Shown: in pieces, positions 8,577 to 17,715 of the stretch
Position numbering within the stretch: position 1 is the first letter of the stretch
How the letters are laid out: each line of letters opens with the position of its first letter
Program-made: the position numbers and the translations under genes
From: Planctomyces sp.
GTDB taxonomy: Bacteria > Planctomycetota > Planctomycetia > Planctomycetales > Planctomycetaceae
Direction of reading: 5' to 3'
Length of the DNA stretch: 64,000 nt
Assembly (NCBI GenBank): GCA_019636235.1
Contig: JAHBXW010000003.1
Location: forward strand, 312,001-376,000
Notes under the pieces: generated by a model
The model's database searches: none
What the model saw: only the letters and a program-made list of their open reading frames with translations
What the model was told of the DNA's origin: nothing

Positions 8577-9577
8577 AGCGACGAGACGGCCTCGTTCCCG
8601 GCCCGCGACCCCAGGGCCCGCCAGATCCGCCGGTCGACGCCGTCCGCGATGAACCGGACGCTGCCGTCGCAGAAGACGACATTCACGCCTCCCGGATGCA
8701 GGCTCGTGGCGGGCGCCGACGCCGAACCCCCGGTGTCATTGGGAAACGGGCCTCCCCGAAAACAGCCGATCCGGTTCGGCGGCAGCATGTGGTCGTAGCC
8801 GTTGGACGGTCCGGTGACGCAGTAATAACACCACATTCCGCTGTCGGCGTGATTCGCTCCTCCGAGATGCGTCAGATGATGATCGGGATTCAGGCAGTGC
8901 TCGGCGAACTCCTCCTCGCGGCCGCGTTCGAAGAAATCCCGGTCGATATAGAACTGAAACCGGATCGGCTCTCGTTGCGACACGGGAATCCGCTCCGCCG
9001 ACAGCAGCCGCGAATAGACCGCGAGCCGCTCGGCGAACAACGCCGTCTGTGATAACCCGTCAGTGATCTCCGAGAACTTCAGATTCCGCCCCCCCTTCCG
9101 AATGCCGTTGCCGTAATAGCGGGGAAACGCCGAACCGGCGTTGATGAGATACTGACACGGCCCGATTCCGGAATTCGAGTACACCCGCCAGTTGTCCGAC
9201 GGGCAGACGTAGACCGGCAGATGCCGTGGCGCCAGCTGGTCCAACCGCTGCCGATCCCCACCGGGGCCGCTCGACTCTCGAATCAAGTCCGCGAGCGCTG
9301 CCTGATCGAGAAACGGCAGCAGCGCAATATTGTATTCATCACTGTCGGGGAGCGACTTATGCGTCTCATGGAATGCCTGAGCCGCCAGCCCCATCTGCTT
9401 CAGATTCGACTTGCACAGCACATTCCGGGACGACTCGCGGCTGTGCTGGACAGCGGGCAGCAGCAGCGCCGCGAGCAATCCCAGAATGCCGATCGCGACC
9501 AGCACCTCCAGCACACTGTGTCCCAGGCGCCGAGTCGCGTCCGCGCCATCATTTCCATGAGGCCGCTTGTTCCGCAT
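8573..9577 (-). CDS. DUF1559 family protein with atypical prepilin signal
   Basis: The 334-aa product is a DUF1559 protein by its body and C-terminus: LLPAVQHSRESSRN, KSNLKQMGLAAQAFH, VYVCPSD, FSEITDGLSQTALFAER and HPGGVNVVFCDGSVRFIADG. The N-terminal methylation motif deviates from the usual [14 protein letters not shown]: here it is GHSVLEVLVAIGILGLL (from about residue 18). It keeps Gly at the cleavage site and Glu at +5 but lacks Phe at +1. The protein probably still exports as a pseudopilin. The start at 9577 puts a short basic leader before the signal; an ATG at 9610 would add 11 residues. It is the first gene of the leftward operon that ends with hemW. Confidence 0.88.
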   Translation of the reverse strand: MRNKRPHGNDGADATRRLGHSVLEVLVAIGILGLLAALLLPAVQHSRESSRNVLCKSNLKQMGLAAQAFHETHKSLPDSDEYNIALLPFLDQAALADLIRESSGPGGDRQRLDQLAPRHLPVYVCPSDNWRVYSNSGIGPCQYLINAGSAFPRYYGNGIRKGGRNLKFSEITDGLSQTALFAERLAVYSRLLSAERIPVSQREPIRFQFYIDRDFFERGREEEFAEHCLNPDHHLTHLGGANHADSGMWCYYCVTGPSNGYDHMLPPNRIGCFRGGPFPNDTGGSASAPATSLHPGGVNVVFCDGSVRFIADGVDRRIWRALGSRAGNEAVSSL

Positions 9578-9808
9578 GAAAAGTCCGATCCGTCTGAGGC
9601 CGACGATCAAGGGCGAGTCATTTGAAGTTGTCGCGACACTCAGGCTACGAACCGCCTGGCGACACTATTGGAGGAATCCGCGGATTTCACTCAACGAATA
9701 GCGGCAAGTCGCAGCGGGTCGAACGACGCGACGCCTCTGCTTGAGACGACCGTTCCCATCGGCCTAAGATGGCCCCGTCCGCCATGGCCCCTGTCAGGGA
9801 ATGCGCTC

Positions 9809-10654
9809 ATGCTCCGAGGGATCTCGTCCTGTGTCCTGGCCGCGCTGTTCGTTCTGGCCGGCCAATCGTCCGTCTCCCGCGCGGAAGAAGCGGGAGAGAA
9901 CTGGGTCTCCCTGTTCAACGGCAAAGACCTGGACGGCTGGACGCCCAAGATTCGCCATCACCCCCTGGGCGAGAACTACGGCAACACGTTTCGCGTCGAG
10001 GACGGGCTGCTCAAGGTCGCCTACGATCGCGACGCCTATCCGACGTTCGACGAACGCTTCGGCCACCTGTTCTATCAGCACCCCTACGGCCATTACCGCC
10101 TGCGGGTCGAGTACCGCTTCACCGGCGAGCAGTGCCCCGGCGGGCCCGGCTGGGCCTTCCGCAACAGCGGCATCATGATCCATGGCGAGCCCCCCGAGAA
10201 CATGACGCTCGACCAGGACTTCCCCGCGTCGATCGAAGTCCAGCTCCTCGGCGGCGACGGCCGCAACGCCCGCACCACGGCCAACCTCTGCACGCCCGGC
10301 ACGAATGTCGTCATGGACGGCAAGCTGATCCTCCAGCACTGCACGTCCGCGAAGACGAAGACGTATCATGGCGACCGGTGGGTGACGGTCGAGGTCGAGG
10401 CCCGCGGCGATGAGGTCATCCGGCACCTGATCGACGGCGAGGTCGTCCTCGAATACGAAAAGCCCCAGTGGGACGAACGGGACGCCCACGCCCGGGAGCT
10501 GGCGCAGAAGCACGGCCTGCTGATCCAGCGGGGCAGCATTTCGCTGCAGTCGGAGAGCCACCCGGTGGAGTTCCGGAAGGTGGAAATCCTGTTGCTGGAC
10601 GCAGAAACGGCGACCGCGAAGGAATCGGAGGGGCCGGCCGGGAACTCGGATTGA
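9809..10654 (+). CDS. Secreted DUF1080 (3-keto-disaccharide hydrolase-like) protein
   Basis: The 281-aa product has a signal peptide (MLRGISSCVLAALFVLAGQ, cut near AEEA). It continues with the DUF1080 opening WVSLFNGKDLDGWTPK, then FRVEDGLLKVAY, YRLRVEYRF, WAFRNSGIMIHG and SIEVQLLGG. The fold is a concanavalin-like jelly roll. Members are abundant in Planctomycetes, and some hydrolyse 3-keto-glycosides; substrate cannot be predicted here. The ATG at 9809 is chosen because it begins the signal peptide; the frame is open upstream to 9668. A second DUF1080 protein is encoded at 33084. It is 55 bp before the permease gene and may be cotranscribed with it. Confidence 0.9.
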   Translation: MLRGISSCVLAALFVLAGQSSVSRAEEAGENWVSLFNGKDLDGWTPKIRHHPLGENYGNTFRVEDGLLKVAYDRDAYPTFDERFGHLFYQHPYGHYRLRVEYRFTGEQCPGGPGWAFRNSGIMIHGEPPENMTLDQDFPASIEVQLLGGDGRNARTTANLCTPGTNVVMDGKLILQHCTSAKTKTYHGDRWVTVEVEARGDEVIRHLIDGEVVLEYEKPQWDERDAHARELAQKHGLLIQRGSISLQSESHPVEFRKVEILLLDAETATAKESEGPAGNSD

Positions 10655-10709
10655 CGCCGGGCCGTGAGCGGACGTGTAATCCCGCTCCGCTCCCGTCCCG
10701 CGGTTCCCG

Positions 10710-11918
10710 TTGCGCTGCGCCGTGTTCACGACGTTCGACCGCTATCTGTTCAGCCGCTTCGCCTTCGCGTTCGTGGCACTGTTTGTGGCGTCGGTCGGCC
10801 TGTTCGCCGTCGTGGACGGGTTCATGAACCTCGACGCCTTCCAACAGGCGGCGCGGAAGGACACGGTCAGCCGCAAGGACCCGGCCCAGGGGGATCGCAA
10901 AGAGGCGGCGGCCCAGGGGCGGGCCTCGGAACCGCCGCCGACCGCCATCCTGTTTCGGATGGCCCGCCACTACGTGCTGCAGTCGAGTTCCCTGCTGGAT
11001 TTGCTCGGTCCCACGGCCGCGGTGCTGGCGGTCCTGACGACGATGGCGCTGCTCGTCAAACACGGGGAGCTGCACCCGCTGCTGGCGGCGGGGATTCCCA
11101 CGTATCGGCTGGCGACGCCATTCGTCCTGGGCGTGCTGGCCGTGAACGGTCTGATGGCCGTCAACCAGGAGCTGATCATGCCGCAGATCGCCTCCGAACT
11201 GCAGGGCGCGCACGGGGCCGATTCGGGCGGCGCCCAGCCGGTCGAGGCGCAGTATGACCCGCTGACCTACATCTACCTGACCGCGGAATCGCTGCAGCCG
11301 GCCGAACGGACGCTCCGCAACCCGGAGTTCCTGCTGCAGACTCCTGCGCATGCGATGGATTCGACCAAGCTGTCGGCGGAGTCGGCGAAGTTCTATCCGG
11401 CGCGCGGCGATCAGCCGGCCGGCTGGCTGTTGAAGGCCCCCCAGCCGGCGTATCGATCGTTGCGGCTGACCGAGGAAGGCCGACGGCTGATTCTTCCGCA
11501 GCGCAAGACCGACGACGTGTTCATTGTGTCGAGCCTGTCGGCGGACCAGTTGGCGCATCGCGGCGGGGGCTATCGGTTCCTGACGACGCCCGAACTGCTG
11601 CGGCGGATTCGCCTGCCGGCGGGGAGCCTGTCGTCATTCCGGGCGCACGTGATGCATCTGCACAGCCGTCTGACGCGTCCGATCCTGTGCCTGATCGGCG
11701 TGTTTCTGGTGCTGCCGCTGATCGCCCGCAGGGAGCGGATGAGTCAGGTCCAAAACATCGCCGCGTGCATGGCGGCGCTGTCGCTGGTGTACGGTTTGAC
11801 GATCGGCGGCGGGCTGCTGGGCCAGGCGGCGGTGATGCGTCCGGAGCTCGCGGTGTGGGGGCCCCTGACGTTTGGGGCGGCATTCAGCGCGTGGCTGTCG
11901 GGCGGCGTGCGGACGTAG
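10710..11918 (+). CDS. LptF/LptG-family permease
   Basis: The 402-aa product matches the YjgP/YjgQ (LptF/LptG) layout. An N-terminal amphipathic stretch (FDRYLFSRFAFAFVALFVAS) leads into membrane helix 1; helices 2 and 3 follow near residues 93-150 (LLDLLGPTAAVLAVLTTMALLVKHGELHPLLAAGIP). A long periplasmic domain comes next, then three C-terminal helices containing LTRPILCLIGVFLVLPLIARRER. In LPS export, LptF and LptG pair with the LptB ATPase. Only one such gene is here and LptB is absent nearby, so the partner must be elsewhere. The start is uncertain: TTG at 10710 or GTG at 10722, neither with a clear ribosome-binding site. Confidence 0.82.
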   Translation: MRCAVFTTFDRYLFSRFAFAFVALFVASVGLFAVVDGFMNLDAFQQAARKDTVSRKDPAQGDRKEAAAQGRASEPPPTAILFRMARHYVLQSSSLLDLLGPTAAVLAVLTTMALLVKHGELHPLLAAGIPTYRLATPFVLGVLAVNGLMAVNQELIMPQIASELQGAHGADSGGAQPVEAQYDPLTYIYLTAESLQPAERTLRNPEFLLQTPAHAMDSTKLSAESAKFYPARGDQPAGWLLKAPQPAYRSLRLTEEGRRLILPQRKTDDVFIVSSLSADQLAHRGGGYRFLTTPELLRRIRLPAGSLSSFRAHVMHLHSRLTRPILCLIGVFLVLPLIARRERMSQVQNIAACMAALSLVYGLTIGGGLLGQAAVMRPELAVWGPLTFGAAFSAWLSGGVRT

Positions 11919-12081
11919 GTCGTTGCGAGAGCGGCGACGGGCGGAGCGCGGACCGGGACTCGCCGAATCGCCTCGCGGCGGCCGACCGTCACGCTGAGGA
12001 AAAGCTCATCTGCGGGGACGTTCGGGCGGCGCGCGCGATGGACGCGGATGCCCCCGGCGGTAGAATCGGGCGAGTGCGCGC

Positions 12082-14787
12082 TTGTTCCTTTGGCGAAGGG
12101 AGTGTGGCCCGTTGGGCGATTCCGCCAGGATTCTGTGTGTCGCCGGTTCCCGGCGGAGTGTGCGCCGGGCGTCTCTTCGGACCGGCCTTCTCAGTCTCGC
12201 CATTCTGACTGCGGTCGCCCCCGCTGTCGCGCAGCCGACGCCGGACGACGCGGCCCGGCTGTTCCGTCGCGGACAGTACCCCGAGAGCGCTGCGGCAGCG
12301 GCGACGGCGCTGGAACGGTCCCCGTTCAATGAGAGCCTGTGGGTCCTGAAGATCCGCGCGGAACTCGAGCAGGGCAGACACGCCGACGCGCTCGCCTCGT
12401 TGAACGCCGGAATGCGGGCCGCCCCCAGCAGCGTGCAGCTCCGCTGGATCGGCCGGGACGTGCACCGGTTCAACGGCGATCCGGAACAGGCTTTGAAACT
12501 CGACGAGGAGATCGGCAACCTCGCGCGGCAGTCCCCCTGGCGCTACAGCGATTCTCCCAACCAGGTGACCATCGGCCGGTTCCTGCTGTCGCACGGCGTC
12601 GATCCCCGGCGCGTCCTCTCGGAAGTGTTCGGGCTGGTCAAGCGGCGGAATGCCGCGTTCACCGACGTGTACCTTGCCAGCGGCGAACTGGCGCTTGAGA
12701 AGCACGACTACGCGCTGGCGGCGAAGGAGTTCGAGCAGGCGGCGACGCTGCAGCCCGACGATCCGGACGCCCAGTTCGGCCTGGTCCGCGCGTTCGCCGA
12801 AAGCGATGAGCAGCGGACGCAGGCGGCCTACGCGAAGACTCTCGAGTTGAATCCGCGGCATGTCCGTGCGTTGCTGTGGATGGCCGATCGGCACATCGAC
12901 GCGGAACGCTACGTGGAAGCGGAAGCTCTGCTCGCCGAGGTCGCTCGCGTGAACCCCAGGCAGCCGCTGGCAGCCGCGTACCGCGCGGTGCTCGCGCACC
13001 TGAAGTACGACCTGGACGCCGAGCGCCAGCTGCGCGAGGAGGCGCTCCGGGACTGGTCGACGAATCCCGAGGTCGATCACCTGATCGGCCGGAAGCTGTC
13101 GCAGAAATACCGGTTCGCGGAAGGCGCGGAGTCGCAGCGGCGCGCCCTGCGGATGGATCCCGGCCATGTGCCCGCGAAGCTGCAGCTCGCGCAGGACCTC
13201 CTGCGGCTCGGGCGCGAAGAAGGCTGGGCGCTGGCGGCCGAGGTCAATTCCGCGGACGAGTACAACATTGTCGCCCACAACCTGGTGACGCTGCAGGAGA
13301 GCATCGCCGGGTTCCGCACGCTGGAATCGGACGGGCTGATTCTGCGGATGGACGCCCGCGAGGCGGACATCTACGGGGGGCAGGTGCTGGACCTCCTGCA
13401 GCGCGCCCGGGCCGAATTGTGCGAACGATACGAGGTCGAACTCGAGGGGCCGATCATCGTCGAGATGTTCCCCCGCCAGCAGGACTTCGCGATCCGGACG
13501 TTCGGCCTTCCGGGGGGCGCGGGTTTTCTGGGCGTGTGCTTCGGCGCCGTGATCACGGCGAACAGCCCGGCCGCGCTGGGCGAGATCACGGCCTCCTGGG
13601 AGGCGACCCTGTGGCATGAGTTCTGCCATGTCGTGACGCTCAACAAGACCCGCAACCGGATGCCCCGCTGGCTCAGCGAAGGCATCTCCGTTTACGAGGA
13701 AACACGGAAAGACCGGACCTGGGGGCAGGCCCTGACGCCGCAATACCGGCAGATGCTTCTGGGCGACGACTTCGTGCCGCTGACCGGTCTGAGCGGCGCG
13801 TTCCTGCAGGCCCGCTCGTCGCAGCACCTGCAGTTCGCGTATTTCGAATCGGCGCTGGCGGTGGAGTTTCTGGTCGAGCGGTTCGGGCTGGAGGCGCTCA
13901 AGCAGGTGCTGGACGATCTGGGGAACGGGCTGTCGATCAACGACGCCCTGGAACGCCGGGGGGGACCACTGGAGGCGCTGGACGCGGAGTTTGCGGCGTA
14001 CGCGCGGGAGCGGGCGAATTCGCTGGCCCCCGGGGCGGACTGGTCGGAGCCGGAACTGCCGCGGCGGGCGGACCTGGCGGCGGTGGAGGCCTGGGTGCGA
14101 GACCATCCCGCGAATTACAGAGGACTGCAGCGGCTGGCGCGGGAGCGGATCGCCGCTGGCGACTGGGTCGGCGCGAAGGAGCCGTTGGAGCGGATGCGGG
14201 AGCTGTTCCCCGCGGACGCTTCGGCGGAGGGTCCGTATCCGCTGCTGGCCCGTGTTTTCCGCGAGTTGGGGGAGAACCCGTCGGAGCGGGAGGTGTTAGA
14301 GAGTCTGCTGGCGCTGACGTCGAGCCAGGTGGGAGTGTTTGCGCGCCTGTCCGAAATGGCGGCCGCCGAGGGGGACTGGGAGTTGTGCCGGACAATCGCG
14401 AGGCGGTGGCTGGCCGTCAATCCGCTGCAGCCGGCGCCGCATCGTCTGGCGATCCGCGCCGCGGACGCGCTGCTGGATGACGAACTGGCGGCGAACAGTT
14501 GTCGGGCGCTGCTGGCGCTGGAAGCGATCGATTCCGCCGGGTTGCGGCTGCGTCTGGCATCGGCGCTGGAACGCTCCGGCCAGTTGCCAGCGGCTCGCCG
14601 CGAGGTGCTGCTGGCGCTGGAGGAGGCGCCTCGCGACCGCGCGGCCTATCGCCAGTTGAATTCGATTCTCGAACAGTTGCACGCCCCCGCCAGCCAATCG
14701 ACGGCGGAGCCCGCCGCAGAGCAGGGATTGTCTCCCCCGCCGCCCCCGCTGCCCGTTCTGCCCTCCCGTTCCCGCGCCGATTTTTAG
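12082..14787 (+). CDS. Exported TPR protein with gluzincin (HExxH) peptidase domain
   Basis: The product is up to 901 aa. A signal peptide (RTGLLSLAILTAVAPAVAQP) is followed by tandem TPR-like helices, for example AARLFRRGQYPESAAAAATALE and LAAKEFEQAATLQPDDPDAQFGLVRAF. A peptidase-MA-like domain carries the zinc motif H512-E513-F-C-H516 with the third ligand E533 in PRWLSEGISVYEE. More TPR-like repeats occupy the C-terminal 250 residues. This architecture implies an envelope metalloprotease held in a repeat scaffold; substrates are unknown. The outermost start is TTG at 12082. TTG at 12112 or GTG at 12160 would fit the signal peptide better. It lies 12 bp before the DUF4159 gene, so it belongs to the same operon. 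Confidence 0.82.
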   Translation: MFLWRRECGPLGDSARILCVAGSRRSVRRASLRTGLLSLAILTAVAPAVAQPTPDDAARLFRRGQYPESAAAAATALERSPFNESLWVLKIRAELEQGRHADALASLNAGMRAAPSSVQLRWIGRDVHRFNGDPEQALKLDEEIGNLARQSPWRYSDSPNQVTIGRFLLSHGVDPRRVLSEVFGLVKRRNAAFTDVYLASGELALEKHDYALAAKEFEQAATLQPDDPDAQFGLVRAFAESDEQRTQAAYAKTLELNPRHVRALLWMADRHIDAERYVEAEALLAEVARVNPRQPLAAAYRAVLAHLKYDLDAERQLREEALRDWSTNPEVDHLIGRKLSQKYRFAEGAESQRRALRMDPGHVPAKLQLAQDLLRLGREEGWALAAEVNSADEYNIVAHNLVTLQESIAGFRTLESDGLILRMDAREADIYGGQVLDLLQRARAELCERYEVELEGPIIVEMFPRQQDFAIRTFGLPGGAGFLGVCFGAVITANSPAALGEITASWEATLWHEFCHVVTLNKTRNRMPRWLSEGISVYEETRKDRTWGQALTPQYRQMLLGDDFVPLTGLSGAFLQARSSQHLQFAYFESALAVEFLVERFGLEALKQVLDDLGNGLSINDALERRGGPLEALDAEFAAYARERANSLAPGADWSEPELPRRADLAAVEAWVRDHPANYRGLQRLARERIAAGDWVGAKEPLERMRELFPADASAEGPYPLLARVFRELGENPSEREVLESLLALTSSQVGVFARLSEMAAAEGDWELCRTIARRWLAVNPLQPAPHRLAIRAADALLDDELAANSCRALLALEAIDSAGLRLRLASALERSGQLPAARREVLLALEEAPRDRAAYRQLNSILEQLHAPASQSTAEPAAEQGLSPPPPPLPVLPSRSRADF

Positions 14788-14799
14788 GAGCGTCCCGCC

Positions 14800-15633
14800 A
14801 TGCATCGCCATCGCCTGCTCCGAACCGTGCTGGTGTGCGCGGCGATCGGCGCGCTGGCCGTCGCGGCGTTCGCACAGCGCGGTCGCTGGCGGCGCGAATC
14901 CCGCGGGGGCGAGTTCGACACGCGGCTGGTCGATCGCGGCGGCGTCCCCGAATGGAAGAACGACGAACAGTTCGCCGACGACGTCTTCACGTTCGTCCGC
15001 ATCCGCTACAGCTCCTACGGCAACTGGGGCAAATGGGCGACCGACTACCCCGACAGCGACCTCAACTTCCCCTACCGGCTGCACCAGCTGACGTCCCTGG
15101 AAACCGACCCCTACGGACGCATTCTGGAACTCACCGACGACGAGCTGTTCGACTACCCGTTCATCTATCTCATCGAGCCGGGCGATCTGATCTTCAACGA
15201 GGCTGAGGTCGTGGCCCTGAGAAAATACCTGCTGAACGGCGGGTTCCTGATGGTCGACGACTTCTGGGGCGTCGCGGAGTGGGAGAACTTCTACCGCGAG
15301 ATCAAGCGCGTGTTCCCCGATCGCGAGCCGATCGAACTTCCGCTGGAACACGAGATCTTCCACATCGTGTACGACCTCAAGGAGAAGCCGCAGATTCCCA
15401 GCATCAATGCCTGGGAGGCGGGCCGGACGACCGAGCGCTGGGACGCGCCCGAGGCCTACTACAAAGGCATCTTCGACGACAACGGGCGGATGATGGCGAT
15501 CATCTGCCACAACACCGACGTCGGCGACGGCTGGGAGCGCGAGGGCATGAGTCCCGGTTACTTCAAGGAAATGTCCGAGAAGTGGTCGTACCCGCTGGGC
15601 ATCAACATCGTGACCTACGCGATGACGCATTGA
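14800..15633 (+). CDS. DUF4159 domain exported protein
   Basis: The 277-aa product has a clear signal peptide (LLRTVLVCAAIGALAVAAFAQ), then a DUF4159 domain: FTFVRIRYSS, DYPDSDLNFPYRLHQLTSLE, LTDDELFDYPFIYLIEPGD, and EVVALRKYLLNGGFLMVDDF. The domain resembles the class I glutamine-amidotransferase/ThuA fold, but the usual catalytic residues are not evident. In Planctomycetes and Bacteroidetes it commonly sits beside MoxR, DUF58 and VWA genes, as here. The ribosome-binding site AGGAG lies nine bases before the ATG. The MoxR gene follows at 61 bp. Confidence 0.9.
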   Translation: MHRHRLLRTVLVCAAIGALAVAAFAQRGRWRRESRGGEFDTRLVDRGGVPEWKNDEQFADDVFTFVRIRYSSYGNWGKWATDYPDSDLNFPYRLHQLTSLETDPYGRILELTDDELFDYPFIYLIEPGDLIFNEAEVVALRKYLLNGGFLMVDDFWGVAEWENFYREIKRVFPDREPIELPLEHEIFHIVYDLKEKPQIPSINAWEAGRTTERWDAPEAYYKGIFDDNGRMMAIICHNTDVGDGWEREGMSPGYFKEMSEKWSYPLGINIVTYAMTH

Positions 15634-15694
15634 TCCCGGCCGGACGGAGCGTCATCCCGCATCGACAGGCAACCAGGCAGAGGAAGGCAGCGGC

Positions 15695-16713
<1,019 letters not shown>

Positions 16714-16717
<4 letters not shown>

Positions 16718-17715
16718 GTCGACTGCCGCACCGCACCGGGACCGTGCGCGGGGAGCGTGATGGCGCGTCCGCCGGCCGCGCCGCGTCGATCGACCCCGCG
16801 GCGCTGATGCGCATCCGCAACCTCGAGTTCCGCGCCAAGGCCGTCGTCGAAGGCTTTCTCAGCGGACTGCACCGCAGCCCGTACCACGGGTTCTCCGTCG
16901 AGTTCACCGAGTACCGCCCCTATGTCCCGGGAGACGATCTCCGCTATCTCGACTGGCGACGGCTGGCCCGCAGCGACCGCCAGTACATCAAGCGTTTCGA
17001 GGACGAAACCAACCTCCGCTGCTGGCTGCTCGTGGATCTCAGCCGGTCGATGGGCTACACGTCGCTGGAATATGACAAGGCCGACTACGCGCGGACCGTG
17101 GCCGCCACGATCGCCTATTTTCTGATGCTGCAGCGGGACGCCGTCGGACTGATCACGTTCGACGCCGCCGTCCGCGACTACCTCCCGCCGCGGTATCGCC
17201 CCGGCCACATGCATCGCCTGATGCTGCTGCTGGAACAGGCCACGGCCGGCGCCAGCACCGATCTGGCCGGCCCCCTGGAGCAGGTGGCCCGCGTGACAAG
17301 CAAACGCGGCCTGGTCGTCCTCCTGTCCGACATGCTCGCCCCCGCCGCCGTGCTGGAACAGCAGCTGGGCTATGTCCGGTCCCGCGGCCATGAAGTCATC
17401 ATCCTCCGCGTGCTCGATCCCGCCGAAACGGAATTCCCCTTTCAGCAGGCGGCGATGTTTCACGATGTCGAGAGCGGCCGCGACCTGTTCGTCGATCCGC
17501 AGCTCGTCCGCGAGCAGTACGCGCGGAAGTTCGGCGAACATCGCCGCGACCTTGTGAAGCTGTGTTCGTCGCTGGGCGCGGACCTGTACGAGCTGTCGAC
17601 GCGCGATCCGCTGGACCGCGCGCTGTTCGACCTGCTGAGCGCCCGGCTGCGACGCGGTCGCAGCGTGGCCCGCGCGCAGGGAACTGCGCGGAGCGCCGCG
17701 CGGGGAGGCGGATGA
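16714..17715 (+). CDS. DUF58 domain protein
   Basis: The 333-aa product contains the DUF58 core, with FSVEFTEYRPYVPGDDLRYL and DWRRLARSDRQYIKRFEDE (about residues 62-100), followed by a VWA-like domain (LLVDLSRSMGY, with D-x-S-x-S). There is no membrane segment, so this is the soluble partner usually encoded directly after MoxR. The C-terminal region is Arg-rich. Both ends overlap neighbours by four bases (ATGA), so synthesis is coupled to MoxR and the following VWA protein. The DUF58-MoxR association is established for the family; its client here is unknown. Confidence 0.95.
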
